Shown piece by piece: positions 17,368 through 26,972 of a stretch of 64,000 bases of DNA. The stretch is from Lysobacterales bacterium (lineage in GTDB: Bacteria; Pseudomonadota; Gammaproteobacteria; Xanthomonadales; SZUA-5). Positions within the stretch are counted from its first letter, which is position 1, and the number at the start of each line of letters is the position of its first letter. Where the stretch lies: positions 25,964-89,963 of the forward strand of contig JABAQR010000016.1 in NCBI GenBank assembly GCA_019187485.1. Reading direction: 5' to 3'. Under the pieces are notes generated by a model, which saw only the letters and a program-made list of their open reading frames with translations, ran no database searches and was not told the DNA's origin. A program made the translations under genes and the position numbers.

Positions 17368-17959
17368 TCTGCGACGCCTGGCCAGCAGCCTGAACCTTCT
17401 GCGGCGGCGGGAGGTGCATGGCTGGCTCGCCAACGAATGGAAGCGCCGCCAGCAACTTACCGAGTTGCGCCGCTTGGCAACCGACGTGCGCATCAGCGAC
17501 AGCGTGCTGGTGATCGGCCATGCGCAAAGTCGGCTGAAGCTGGGTTCCCGCGTGCAGGTTCGCGAAGGCAGCGTGCTCGCCTTCGGTGATGAGGCAAACG
17601 GTTTCGGCAACATCGAGATCGGCGAGGGCACCTGGATCGGCCAATACAACAATCTGCGCGCCGGTGGTGGCGATATCCGGATCGGGGCCAATTGCCTGAT
17701 CAGCCAGTTCTGCACACTGGTGGCATCCAATCATGCCCATGCGCGAGGCGCGATTATCCAGTCCCAAGGTAGCGACCCGAGCCGCAGCGGCGTGACCCTG
17801 GGCGACGATGTCTGGCTGGGCGCCGGGGTGGTCGTGACGGCGGGTGCAAGCATTGGCGACGGTGCGGTGATCGGCGCCAACGCAGTGGTGACTGCGAACG
17901 TGCCGGCGTATGAGATTTGGGGCGGGGTGCCGGCAAGGCGTATTGGAGTGCGCAGCTGA
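17357..17959 (+). CDS. Left-handed beta-helix acyltransferase
   Basis: A 200-residue hexapeptide-repeat (LbH) transferase, starting with GTG inside the upstream gene. Repeats such as IEIGEGTWIGQYNNLRAG, IRIGANCLISQF and VTLGDDVWLGAGVVVTAG run from residue 95 to 180. The catalytic-type His lies in ASNHAHARGA near 125. The C-terminus EIWGGVPARRIG is typical of sugar O-acetyltransferases of the WcaF/NodL group. It probably O-acetylates a sugar of the glycan with acetyl-CoA. Confidence 0.83.
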   Translation: MWADLRRLASSLNLLRRREVHGWLANEWKRRQQLTELRRLATDVRISDSVLVIGHAQSRLKLGSRVQVREGSVLAFGDEANGFGNIEIGEGTWIGQYNNLRAGGGDIRIGANCLISQFCTLVASNHAHARGAIIQSQGSDPSRSGVTLGDDVWLGAGVVVTAGASIGDGAVIGANAVVTANVPAYEIWGGVPARRIGVRS

Positions 17960-19047
17960 GCGGAGCGGCGACCCTGAAACAGAAGTTGGGCTGCTGGTTG
18001 CACGAGCGCTGGCGTGCGGAGCTGATACTGCGGTTTCCACGTCTCGCACAACGCCTTGGGTGGTCGTGGCTGGACCAGTGCAATCGCCACGAGCGCCTGA
18101 GCGTGGATCCGGTCAGCGGCGGGCGGGTGTGCCATTGGGACGACTCCAGCCGATTGACGCTGGCGCGGATCTTTCCTCGCTGCGCCGAAAGGCTGCTGCG
18201 GCACCTGCTGGAGCGCTTTCCGGTCGGTTTCAAGTCCGGACAAGGGATGCCCCGGGCTGGAGTCCCCGATGTCTCGATCCTGATCCCGATCGGGGGCCGC
18301 CAGAGACTGCCGCAGTTCCGGCTGGCACTGGCCGCCGCCCGCGCCCAGGAAGGTGTGGCCTGCGAGGTCATCGTCGTCGAGCAATCACCGATCTCGGAGC
18401 TGTCCGAAACATTTCCCGACGGTGTGCGTTATCTGCATCAAGTCTCGGAGCCGGGCGCGGAGTTCAACAAGAGTCGTGCATTGAATGCCGGCGCGTTGGC
18501 GGCACGAGGAGAAGTCCTCATTATTTTGGATGCGGACTACCTGCTACCCCGGCGATTCGCGAGCCAGTGCGTACACGTACTGCAGTCGGTCGAGGCTTTG
18601 CGCCCAGCGCGGTGGATTTTCTATCTTGACGAGACCAGCAGCCAGCAGTTGTCGACAACGCATGACTGCAGTTCCATAAACGGTGTCGAAGCCATTGTCT
18701 CGAATAACCCGACGCCGCTCGCTGTCCGTCGTTCCACCTATTGGGAAATCGGGGGTCACGACGAGGATTACGTTGGCTGGGGCGGCGAGGACACCGAGTT
18801 CCTCGATCGCCTGCGTACCCGGTGTGTGGCCGAAGGGGGCTGGATGCCGGTGCTGCATGCCTGGCACGAGTCGGCGCCGAAGAAGGCGGATGGTAGCCGC
18901 AACCGGGAAAATCATGAGGCGAAGATGGCAGTTCCGGCGGCGAGCCGGATTCTTGGTCTTCGAAATGCAGCGAGCGAGCCAAGTACGACCGGTTCTACTG
19001 CTGTGTCGACAATGCTGTCGAGCGAACCAGGGCGGCGTCCGGCATGA
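17917..19047 (+). CDS. Glycosyltransferase, GT2/GT7-like
   Basis: A GT-A enzyme of about 376 residues. VPDVSILIPIGGRQRLPQF near residue 108 is the donor-binding beta strand. ILDADYLLPRRFA near 201 holds the DxD-like metal motif, and YWEIGGHDEDYVGWGGEDTE near 275 is the acceptor/metal block of galactosyltransferase-like GT7 C-terminal domains. The start is uncertain: a TTG at 17917 overlaps the previous gene, and later TTG codons are equally possible because no ATG precedes the domain. It overlaps the sulfotransferase ORF by four bases. Confidence 0.75.
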   Translation: MGRGAGKAYWSAQLSGAATLKQKLGCWLHERWRAELILRFPRLAQRLGWSWLDQCNRHERLSVDPVSGGRVCHWDDSSRLTLARIFPRCAERLLRHLLERFPVGFKSGQGMPRAGVPDVSILIPIGGRQRLPQFRLALAAARAQEGVACEVIVVEQSPISELSETFPDGVRYLHQVSEPGAEFNKSRALNAGALAARGEVLIILDADYLLPRRFASQCVHVLQSVEALRPARWIFYLDETSSQQLSTTHDCSSINGVEAIVSNNPTPLAVRRSTYWEIGGHDEDYVGWGGEDTEFLDRLRTRCVAEGGWMPVLHAWHESAPKKADGSRNRENHEAKMAVPAASRILGLRNAASEPSTTGSTAVSTMLSSEPGRRPA

Positions 19048-20019
19048 ACTGGAAACTCACTGCAGGCAAGCTGCGAGACGCTTGGTTGGCCTATCCCGGA
19101 CAACGACGCGCCTATCGGTCGGTTCCCGCAGGAAAACCGATCTTCCTCACCGGTACCCACCGCAGCGGCACCACCTGGCTGGCCAAGATGCTGGCCGCGA
19201 GTGGCATCTGGTATATCCATGAACCGTTCTTCCCCGGCAAAGGGCGCTGGCCGAGGTCGTTCGACTATCGCGAAAGCGGAACGCCTGACCCCGCAATCGA
19301 TGCACTGTTTTCCGATGTGCTGAATGGAGGATTCCGTCGGGCCTTGAATCTGCCCAATGCAGATCATCCGCTGATGCCGCTGCGCCTGTTCAGGCCTGAG
19401 GTTCCGAGGGTGCTGGTCAAGGCCCGATCGCTTGCCTGCTGACCGAATATCTGACGCGTCGTTTCGACCTGCAGACCCTGATCCTGTTCCGCCATCCGGC
19501 CAGTTTCGTCGCCAGTCTCTGTCGCCTGGGTTGGCCGCGGGGGTCTTCCTGCGCCAGTTTCTCAATGACCAGCCATTGATGCAGGCGCACCTTGAGCCAT
19601 TTCGCGCAATCCTTGAGCGATTTGCCCATGAGGACAGTCTGGAGTCTGCGGCAGTAATGCATGGCGCCCTGACGGCGGTGCTGTGGCGTTTCGTGCAATC
19701 CGGAATCGGGAAGCCGGTCCTGTACGAGGAACTGTGCTCTGATCCCGTGAATGAACTTGAACGACTGTTCAATCATCTGGAACTTCCATACGGACAGGGT
19801 GTTGCTGCTTTTCACGAAGCGGCGTGTCTTGCTCCGGCCAAGGCTGCCAAGGATTACCGCCCGCATGCTGTTGTCCGCAACAGTCTCGCAATGTCCCGGA
19901 ACTGGAGAACGGAACTGGATCAGCGAGACGTCGAGACCGTGCGTGCAATTTGGGAATGCTTCGACATTCCCTTGTATCGCGGCGCGGATCAATGGTCGAC
20001 GCAGACAGACCAAGCATGA
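19044..20019 (+). pseudogene. Sulfotransferase gene broken by two frameshifts
   Basis: The N-terminal 130 residues include IFLTGTHRSGTTWLAKM near residue 33, the 5'-phosphosulfate loop of PAPS-dependent sulfotransferases. After VLVK (about 19420) the frame ends at 19442, but the next frame continues the family sequence (PIACLLTEYLTRRFDLQTLI, then a LFRHPASFVASLC block). A second shift in the G5 run at 19539-19543 moves into the third frame, which gives FLRQFLNDQP and the C-terminal domain to 20019. Each break is repaired by adding one base. Either the gene is inactive or the sequence has two one-base deletions at homopolymers. An intact product would sulfate a sugar. Confidence 0.83.
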
Positions 20020-21002
20020 GCGAGGGAACTGTCTCCGTGATCATTCCCGTAAGGAACCGTGCGGGGATGTTGCGAGAAGCGCTCGGCTCGGTGTTGAAGC
20101 AGACCTACGGATCGATCGAACTGTTCATCGTCGATGACGGTTCCACTGACGAGACGTCGGAGGTAGCTCAGGCGCTGGAGAAGGAGAACGCCGGCGTGGT
20201 GCGGATGCTATCGCAGGCCAACGCCGGCCCGGGCGCGGCACGCAATCTGGGCTTGCAGCACGCGCGCGGCGAGTTCGTCCAGTACCTCGATTCCGACGAC
20301 TTGATCGAACCGCGCAAGTTCGAGTGGCAGGTGCGGGCCTTGCAGGACAACCCCTGGGCGGGTGTGGCCTACGGCCTGACCCGGCGCGTGAATCTGGCTA
20401 CGGGTGAGACGAGGGATTGGGCGCGCACCGGCGAGGACATCGAGAACATCTTTCCTTCTTTTCTGATGAAGCGAGGCTGGGACACCAACGCGCCGCTGTG
20501 GCGCCGCAGCAGTTGCGAAGCCATCGGTCCCTGGCTGGAGCTGTGTTGCATGGAGGACTGGGAGCACGACCTGCGTGCCGGCCTGCTCGGTATCAAGCCG
20601 GTGCGCGTCGATGCACATGTCGCCACCGTGCGCGACCACACCGGCCCCCGATCCAGCGGGATGAACACGGGCTTCACCCCTGATCTCACACGGGATGTCT
20701 TTCTCGCCCATCGATCGATCTGGCGGAGGATGAAGGCTGCGGGTCGCACGGACTGGAGCTATCTTGAGGAGTTCTCGCGCAAGCTGTTCTGGATCGCCCG
20801 CATGTGTGGCGAGCGCGGATTGCTTGCCGAAGCCGAAGAAGCCTTGGCCATTGCCGACGAGATGATGGCCGGGCGCAGTGCGGCAAAACGCCTGCGCCTC
20901 TTTCGCGCCATGGTGCGGGTGCTGGGCTGGCGCCGCGCGGTGGCACTTGGCGAGCGGGCGAGGCGAGGGGGGTGGCAATCAGGAGCAACGGCCCTTGCCT
21001 GA
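20016..21002 (+). CDS. Glycosyltransferase family 2 protein
   Basis: A 328-residue GT-A enzyme. VSVIIPVRNRAGMLREALGS at residues 6-25, FIVDDGSTDETSE near 40, GPGAARNLGLQHARGEFVQY and LDSDDLIEPRK near 88 give the full GT2 donor-binding and DxD set. The ATG at 20016 overlaps the sulfotransferase stop by four bases. The sugar transferred is unknown. Its C-terminus overlaps the next GT2 gene by eight bases. Confidence 0.87.
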   Translation: MSEGTVSVIIPVRNRAGMLREALGSVLKQTYGSIELFIVDDGSTDETSEVAQALEKENAGVVRMLSQANAGPGAARNLGLQHARGEFVQYLDSDDLIEPRKFEWQVRALQDNPWAGVAYGLTRRVNLATGETRDWARTGEDIENIFPSFLMKRGWDTNAPLWRRSSCEAIGPWLELCCMEDWEHDLRAGLLGIKPVRVDAHVATVRDHTGPRSSGMNTGFTPDLTRDVFLAHRSIWRRMKAAGRTDWSYLEEFSRKLFWIARMCGERGLLAEAEEALAIADEMMAGRSAAKRLRLFRAMVRVLGWRRAVALGERARRGGWQSGATALA

Positions 21003-21990
21003 ACGGCGGGCACCGCGCGTATCGGTGGTAATGAGCGTCTTCAATGACTCCGAGCGGTTGCGTACCGCCGTCGCCAGCATCCTCGGGCAGACCTGGCGCG
21101 ATCTGGAACTGATCGTCATCGATGATGGTTCCACGGATGGAAGCGGGGAGTTGCTGGATGAACTCGCGGCCGCGGATGTCCGCCTGCGGGTGATCCATCA
21201 GGACAATACCGGCCTGACCCGCGCGCTGATCCGCGGTTGCTCCGAAACGCGTGGCGAATTCATCGCCCGACAGGATTCCGACGACTGGTCGCATCCGCAG
21301 CGCATCGCCGAGCAGGTGGCCCTGCTGGACGGCGACCCCGGCATCGGCTTCGTGTCCTGCGCCACGCAGTACCTCGGGCCCGCGGACGAGCCGTTGTGCG
21401 TCATCTCACGCACGACCGATTCCGTGCAGGCCACGGAAGGACTGCTTCATCGCCGCGAAGGCCCGCCCGCGCATGGCAGCGTGATGTTCCGCTCAACGCT
21501 GTATCGCGAAGTCGGCGGCTATCGCGGTCAGTTCCGTTATTCGCAGGATTCCGATCTATGGCTGCGAATGGGGGAGCGCGCCCGCATCGGCTATGTGCCG
21601 GGTATTCGGTACGCGCACCGCAAGGATGCCGCCAGCACTTCGGGCGCCGCGCGGCCGGCGCAGCGCCGTTTCGGAGAATTGGGGCATCTGTGTCGCAAGT
21701 CGCGACTCGCGGGGCAGAGTGAACAGCCCTGGCTGGACGAAGCCGAAACGCTGTCGGCCCGCGTTCGGGACGGTGTAGCGCAAGATCCGCGCGCCCGCCG
21801 ACGGGCGATGGCGGATGCCAATTATCTACTTGGATCCATCTTGACAGCCTCGAAAAACACACGCGCACAGATCTACTTGTTGGAAGCTATTCGCTTGATT
21901 CCGCTACGTCCGAAACCCTGGATCCGCCTGGTGCAGTCCGGCCTAACCGGTCGGAAGGTCCCTGCATTTGATTTTGAAGATGCGCGTTGA
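20995..21990 (+). CDS. Glycosyltransferase family 2 protein
   Basis: A 331-residue GT2 enzyme. VSVVMSVFNDSERLRTAV, LIVIDDGSTDGSGELL, LTRALIRGCSETRGEFIARQ and DSDDWSHPQRI give the donor-binding and DxD motifs within the first 105 residues. A TTG start at 20995 is preferred: an AGGAG Shine-Dalgarno lies at 20981-20985 and the frame begins eight bases before the previous stop. ATG 21030 would cut into the first beta strand. The region up to 22187 holds no gene; a terminator was not evident. Confidence 0.83.
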   Translation: MPERRAPRVSVVMSVFNDSERLRTAVASILGQTWRDLELIVIDDGSTDGSGELLDELAAADVRLRVIHQDNTGLTRALIRGCSETRGEFIARQDSDDWSHPQRIAEQVALLDGDPGIGFVSCATQYLGPADEPLCVISRTTDSVQATEGLLHRREGPPAHGSVMFRSTLYREVGGYRGQFRYSQDSDLWLRMGERARIGYVPGIRYAHRKDAASTSGAARPAQRRFGELGHLCRKSRLAGQSEQPWLDEAETLSARVRDGVAQDPRARRRAMADANYLLGSILTASKNTRAQIYLLEAIRLIPLRPKPWIRLVQSGLTGRKVPAFDFEDAR

Positions 21991-22187
21991 AGCTGTCGGT
22001 TTGTGCTGAAGATACCCACTCCGACTCCTACACGGCGGGCACCGTTTTCGTCACACTCATGCTATTCAAGCCGGCAGTGACGATTAGCAGGTGACTGATG
22101 GTCACGGTTGTAGTGCGCGGCTTTCGCATCTCTGCTCCTGGATTCGGTTGCTTTGGGTGTTATTCGCATGAGTGAAGGGGCGAGCTT

Positions 22188-22811
22188 GTGAATGAGAGTG
22201 AAGGAAGGTCAGCGTTGACTTTGGCGGAGCGGTGCATGCTGGCACTCGGAGTTCGGCGAAGCTTGATCATCGAAAGGATGGTTTCCGGACTTCGAAATGC
22301 GGGTGGGGTTGGGCTGCACCTCGGCTGTGGCAGAAAGTACATCGAAGGGATGGTCAATTGCGACAAGTACTCAGAATTGGCTGATGTTGCCCTTGATATG
22401 ACAGATCTTTCTGCGTATCAGGATGCGTCCATTGGGCTGATCGAGACGCACCATGCCATAGAGCACCTTGGTTTCAATGATGCTGAGGCAGCATTGAAGG
22501 AATGGGCGAGAGTGCTACGAACAGGCGGATATTTGGTTGTTTCATGCCCGGATTTCGGAGCGATTTGCTGGAAGTGGATTCGAAGTACCTTGGTCGGCAG
22601 AGTGGCGGACAGAAGTGCGGCTCGGAGCTACATACTGAAAATGGTATGCGGCTCACAGGAGAATGCGGGGATGTTCCATCGAAGCCACTACGACAGGCGA
22701 TTGATGCGGGAGAAGCTCGAGTCGCTGGGATTCTCAGTAGTCTGCCAGCTGAAGAGTTATCCGAGTCGACCTACCCCGTCGTTTGTGACCATTGCAGTGC
22801 GCGTGAGGTAG
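22188..22811 (+). CDS. Class I SAM methyltransferase
   Basis: A 207-residue methyltransferase with GTG start, preceded by AAGGGGCGAG. LHLGCGRKYIEGMVNCDKY near residue 43 is the SAM motif of the PF08241-like group found in glycan loci. THHAIEHLGFNDAEAALKEW near 85 and LRTGGYLVVSCPDFG near 110 complete the fold. Base composition is lower in GC than in the genes to the left, marking the beginning of a compositionally distinct segment. The substrate is probably a glycan sugar. Confidence 0.78.
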   Translation: MNESEGRSALTLAERCMLALGVRRSLIIERMVSGLRNAGGVGLHLGCGRKYIEGMVNCDKYSELADVALDMTDLSAYQDASIGLIETHHAIEHLGFNDAEAALKEWARVLRTGGYLVVSCPDFGAICWKWIRSTLVGRVADRSAARSYILKMVCGSQENAGMFHRSHYDRRLMREKLESLGFSVVCQLKSYPSRPTPSFVTIAVRVR

Positions 22812-22815
22812 GCGG

Positions 22816-23511
22816 TTGAAAGACAATCATCGTCGATCAGTATGCTGCATAGTGGGGTGGCATTTCCCCAAAGCTACATTCACCGCATCCAACTTTCCCC
22901 TTTCGTTGGATGTCTTTGTGCTTTCACACGCTCCAATCAATCGGGTGCCGAAATACGTGTTCGACATGGTCGGGGCGGAGAGGATTCTTGCAAGACCAAA
23001 CATCGGATACGACTGGGGCGCATACCAGCAATTCATCGAATCGATCGATATTGATGAATACGAATACGCATTCTTCATGCATGATGACGTTGTTATAAAT
23101 TCATCGCGCATATTTTCGGACGCGTCCGCGCTACTGGAAAAGTGCGAAATCGTTGGTTTGAGGAGTCAAGGGATACATGACTGGGCGTCCGTCATAACGC
23201 CAGCAATGTTTGCTCACATGAGCAACCCGCCTGCGGTCGGATGTACAAGATTTCCTGTTGTTCGAGGGTCGTTCTTCGCGACACGACCAAAAGTGATCAA
23301 AGCTGTTCGTCCAATTCAGGTTTTCTGGGACAGGTTCCAAATTGATATTGGTTACGGGAATCACAGTTTGGTCGCATTCTGCAGTTCGGTCGATTCAGCG
23401 TTTGGGCACGCCGCGTTCGCTTGGTTGGCCGATCACATGGATGACGTGCCGATGCACGAGATGGTTCGGGGCGGGAATTCGACGGCGAGTGCTAGAGAGC
23501 AGTTTGATTAA
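22816..23511 (+). CDS. Rhamnan-synthesis-F-like protein, truncated by an inserted element
   Basis: A 231-residue protein with a TTG start. LDVFVLSHAPINRVPKYVFD, ARPNIGYDWGAYQQFIESI and YEYAFFMHDDVVINSS resemble the RgpF-type family (PF05045) of putative glycosyltransferases. The last codons and the TAA stop lie inside the left arm of the 99-bp element at 23497. Removing that element and one TAGA copy extends the frame by about 45 more codons, to a TGA at 23735-23737, so the original C-terminus was longer. Activity of the shortened protein is uncertain. Confidence 0.7.
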   Translation: MKDNHRRSVCCIVGWHFPKATFTASNFPLSLDVFVLSHAPINRVPKYVFDMVGAERILARPNIGYDWGAYQQFIESIDIDEYEYAFFMHDDVVINSSRIFSDASALLEKCEIVGLRSQGIHDWASVITPAMFAHMSNPPAVGCTRFPVVRGSFFATRPKVIKAVRPIQVFWDRFQIDIGYGNHSLVAFCSSVDSAFGHAAFAWLADHMDDVPMHEMVRGGNSTASAREQFD

Positions 23512-23595
23512 CCTCAATTTCTGCCCCTTCAGCGGCTGTAAGTCGTTGATTAATGGGCTGTCGCAACTTCGAGTTCTGGGTTAATCAAACTGCTC
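23497..23595. mobile_element. 99-bp MITE-like element with perfect terminal inverted repeats
   Basis: Terminal inverted repeats of 17 bases, GAGCAGTTTGATTAACC (23497-23513) and its exact complement (23579-23595), bound a 65-base interior with no coding capacity. The element is flanked by TAGA on both sides (23493-23496 and 23596-23599), a four-base target duplication. It has no transposase, so it must have been mobilised in trans by an insertion sequence with similar ends. It interrupts the gene at 22816. Confidence 0.8.
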
Positions 23596-23821
23596 TAGAA
23601 GCGGCGGTTTCATTCGCATCGTCCGTGGCGTAGTACGACGACTGTTGGTGGCACGAATGACAGCGCGGTGGCGGAATTGGCTTGCTGTCGATTGGGTCTT
23701 GATGCGGTTGGTGAAGCTGATTGCGGGGCGGCCTGATTGGCGATCCACTTGATTCTGCGGACGGAACTTGAATTTGGAATGCGAGTGAGCGGTGAAAGAA
23801 TGTGCATCCTAAACCGCTGAC

Positions 23822-24988
23822 ATGAGAATCCTTGTCGGAGCCGACGCTCCGCCCAATCCGGACTCCGGCGCCGCCGGAACCGTGGTGGCCACCAACTTGG
23901 CGCTACGGACGCTGGGACACGAGGTGGAGGCCTTCTGGGATGTTGACCTTGCCCACCGCATCCGACACTGGAACCTGCACTACTGGCTGGAACTTCCGCG
24001 CGAATATCGGCGGGAAGTGGCAAGGCGCTGCTCGGGCAAGGACTACGACGTCATCCAGTTGAGTCAGCCCCATGCGTGGATGGCGGCAAGGGATCACCAG
24101 CGGCGCCGGCGGCGCGGAATCATCGTCAACCGCAGCCATGGCCTCGAATGCATGGCCGATCATGCGCTGGCACGCGGGCACCGGGAGCTGGGCATGCCGG
24201 CCAACCGCTTTCCCCGCAACCTGCTGGCGCCCGCCCTGCAGCGCAGGCTGCACGCCTCGATCGACAGGGTGGTGCGATTCTCGGATGGCCTGATCGTGCC
24301 GGCGCAGGACATCAAGGACCACCTCGTTGCCCACCATGGCGCCGACCCGGAGCGGGTGGCCGTCATCCACCATGGCGTGCCCGAGGCGTTCCTGCGCACG
24401 CCGGTTCGCCCCATGAGTGTCGAGCGACTCTCGCGCATGCTGTGCGTGGCGCAGTATTCCTTCATCAAGGGGCCGCAGTTCCTGGCCCGGGCGGCAAGCC
24501 AAGTATTGCGTTGTAATTCGAGGGCCAGCCTGACCTGGGTCTGCAGCCGCGTCCATCACGCCGAGGCACGCAGCCTGTTTCCTTCCGAGCTGCAACCGCG
24601 GGTCACATTGCTGGACTGGCAGGCCCAGGATGAACTGATCGCACTCTATGACTCCCACGGAATCGGACTGGCGCATTCACTTTATGAAGGCGCAGCCAAG
24701 GCCTGCGCCGAAGCGATGGCGCGTGGGCAGGTGCTTGTCAGCAGTGCCGTGGGCGCAGTGAAGGACCATGTCCGCCACGGCGAGAACGGATTTGTGGTGG
24801 ACGTGGGTGACTGGCAGGGCATGGCCAAGGCGGCGCTTGCGGTGATGGATGACCTCCCCCGGGCGCAGCGGATTGCTCAAGCGGCAAGAAGAACCATGTC
24901 CCGGATGAGTTGGGACGCTTGTGCACAGTCTGCGGTGAAGTTCTACGAACGGTTGCTGGTCATGAGGCAGCCGGCGGTGCTCGCGTGA
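23822..24988 (+). CDS. Glycosyltransferase family 4 protein
   Basis: A 388-residue GT-B enzyme. MRILVGADAPPNPDSGAAGT holds the N-terminal Gly-rich loop. RMLCVAQYSFIKGPQFLARA near residue 203 and GLAHSLYEGAAKACAEAMAR near 281 correspond to the donor-binding strand and the EX7E-type helix. The gene is more GC-rich than the two genes before it. The ATG at 23822 follows a 220-base region that is mostly the disrupted 3' end of the preceding gene. The sugar specificity is unknown. Confidence 0.82.
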   Translation: MRILVGADAPPNPDSGAAGTVVATNLALRTLGHEVEAFWDVDLAHRIRHWNLHYWLELPREYRREVARRCSGKDYDVIQLSQPHAWMAARDHQRRRRRGIIVNRSHGLECMADHALARGHRELGMPANRFPRNLLAPALQRRLHASIDRVVRFSDGLIVPAQDIKDHLVAHHGADPERVAVIHHGVPEAFLRTPVRPMSVERLSRMLCVAQYSFIKGPQFLARAASQVLRCNSRASLTWVCSRVHHAEARSLFPSELQPRVTLLDWQAQDELIALYDSHGIGLAHSLYEGAAKACAEAMARGQVLVSSAVGAVKDHVRHGENGFVVDVGDWQGMAKAALAVMDDLPRAQRIAQAARRTMSRMSWDACAQSAVKFYERLLVMRQPAVLA

Positions 24989-25116
24989 CAAATGGGCGCA
25001 CCCCCGTGGCAGGCGATTGCGACAGTCTGGAACCTCATGGAGTTCGGTGCGGTGGCACAGGGGACGGCCGGGTGGATAGGGCTGCAACAGGGCAGGTTTG
25101 CGAATCCTTCCGGGAA

Positions 25117-26013
25117 ATGGAAGTGAGCCTGTCGATCGCGATCCCGAGTTTTCGTCGCGGCGAGATTGCGCTGGCCAGCATCAGGGCTCTGTCGGCCTTG
25201 GAGCGGAAGGCAGACGAGATTCTGCTGGTGGACCAAACCCAGGATCATCCTCCGGACGTGGTGGAAGCGCTGCAGGCACTGCACGACGCCGGCACCATCC
25301 GTTGGCTGCGCCTGTCCGAACCCAGCATTCCGCATGCGATGAACGTGGGATTGTTGCAGGCAAGGTCGGAGGTTGTGCTCTTTCTTGACGACGACATGGT
25401 TCCAGATGCACGGCTTGTTGCGGTCCATGCCGAGGCGCAGGCACAGGCTCCGGGTCTCGTCGCAGGGCAGGTGTTACAGCCCGACCAAAAGCCCGAACCT
25501 CTTCGGTCCGGCGAACCCTTCCGCTTCAACAGCATCGCCCCGGCGGATATCCGCGAGTTCATGGGAGGCAATTTCTCGGTGAACCGGAAGATGGCGCTGG
25601 AACTGGGCGGTTTCGACGAGAACTTCGTCGGTGCCGCCTACCGATTCGAGGCCGAGTTCGCGTACCGCTGGCTTCACAGCTTTGAGGTCATTCGGTTCGA
25701 GCCGGCCGCCTCCATCCACCATCTGGCCATCCCCACAGGCGGCACCCGTGCCCATGGCCATCACCTGCGTACGGTCAAACCGACTCACGCCGTGGGTGCC
25801 TACTACTACTGGCTGTGCACCCGGAATCCCGGCTGGCGGCGACAAGCGCTTTTGCGCCCGCTGCGCGCGGTGCGCACCCGCCACCATCTGCGACGGCCTT
25901 GGTGGATCCCGTTGACACTGCTCGCGGAGTTGCGAGGGTTTCTGATGGCCTTGCAATTGAATCGGAAAGGGCCAAGTCTGGTTCACACAGTGTCTGGGGC
26001 ACGGCACGGATGA
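25117..26013 (+). CDS. Glycosyltransferase family 2 protein
   Basis: A GT2 enzyme of 298 residues. SLSIAIPSFRRGEIALASI opens the domain; ILLVDQTQDHPPDVV, SIPHAMNVGLLQARSEVVLF and LDDDMVPDARLV near residue 90 give the metal-binding DDD motif. FMGGNFSVNRKMALELGGFD near 149 is the acceptor-side motif. ATG 25117 was chosen because the domain begins there; the frame is open back to a GTG at 24985 that overlaps the previous stop, so a longer N-terminus is possible. A fragment related to its residues 67-90 reappears at 29085-29150. Confidence 0.83.
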   Translation: MEVSLSIAIPSFRRGEIALASIRALSALERKADEILLVDQTQDHPPDVVEALQALHDAGTIRWLRLSEPSIPHAMNVGLLQARSEVVLFLDDDMVPDARLVAVHAEAQAQAPGLVAGQVLQPDQKPEPLRSGEPFRFNSIAPADIREFMGGNFSVNRKMALELGGFDENFVGAAYRFEAEFAYRWLHSFEVIRFEPAASIHHLAIPTGGTRAHGHHLRTVKPTHAVGAYYYWLCTRNPGWRRQALLRPLRAVRTRHHLRRPWWIPLTLLAELRGFLMALQLNRKGPSLVHTVSGARHG

Positions 26014-26972
26014 GTTTGCCTCTGATCTCGGTTGTGATTCCCGCATACAACGCAGAGCAAACGATCGAGCGTTGCATCGCGTCGGTCTTGGCCGATCCGC
26101 ACGACGCCGTGGAAATTGTTGTTGTAGATGACGGCTCCACCGACAGGACGGCTCAGATACTGCAAGCGGCGGCGGTTCGCTATCCGGGCTTGGTGCGAGT
26201 TCTTAGCCAGAGTAACAGCGGCGCATGTGCGGCGCGCAATGCAGGCATGGAGGCTGCCTCAGGAGAATTCATCCAGTTCCTCGATAGCGACGACGAACTG
26301 ATAGGGCACAAACTCCAGCAGGCGATCGTTGCGTTCCAAGCGCGACCGGAACTTGCCTGTGTTTATTCCGATATGGAAGTCGTCGTCGATGCTTCGTCCG
26401 GGTGAATTGTGTCCGCCGACCACGAAAACATTGAAGCGTTGATTGAACGGCGAGCCGGACATTTTACATGCGCGCTGAACACCAACATGCCAGTGTGGCG
26501 AACCAGCTTTCTGAGGGCGTCTGGCTTGTTCTGGAGAGAGAACCTGCCTTGTTGGCAGGAGTCTGTCTACTACGTCGAGCTACTCACCGAACTCGAGTCG
26601 CCACGACAAGTGTTCCATACCGGATCAGTCGGCGTCAGGTTTCATCGTCCGGCCAGATTTGCTGGCCTGTCCTCTGGCTATTGGTCCTCGCGCTATATCA
26701 GGGGGCAGTTGTTGGCGATTGCGATGCTCCATGCGCGCTGCATGTCCAAGGGAATGCGTGCCAAGACGCTGGAAATGCAGCGCGACAGGTTTCAACGAAA
26801 TCTGCTTGTCCGGTCTGTAGTGGGGAATGCTCCGGATGCATGGAAGGACGTTTCACTCGCCATGCGTTCAATCCCACCTAGTCTGCATTGGAGAATTTTT
26901 TCCCGCCTGCCGTTTTCGGTTGTGAGGGCTACCTACTCTGTTTACAGAAGCCTACGCGCATGGCTGAACTGA
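26010..26972 (+). pseudogene. Glycosyltransferase family 2 gene with an in-frame stop
   Basis: The first 131 codons encode a normal GT2 start: ISVVIPAYNAEQTIERCIAS, IVVVDDGSTDRTAQIL, GACAARNAGMEAASGEFIQF, LDSDDELIG. A TGA at 26403-26405 then interrupts the frame, and the same frame continues with IVSADHENIEALIERRAGHF and VWRTSFLRASGLFW, the usual second half of such enzymes, to 26972. The context S-G-stop-I-V-S suggests an original CGA (Arg) changed to TGA by a single C-to-T transition. Unless the codon is read through, only an inactive fragment is made. Confidence 0.82.

Noticed and set aside
26403..26405. Selenocysteine or programmed readthrough at TGA
   Set aside because: The enzyme family (GT2) has no selenoproteins, and no hairpin was evident after the codon. 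A CGA to TGA mutation is simpler.
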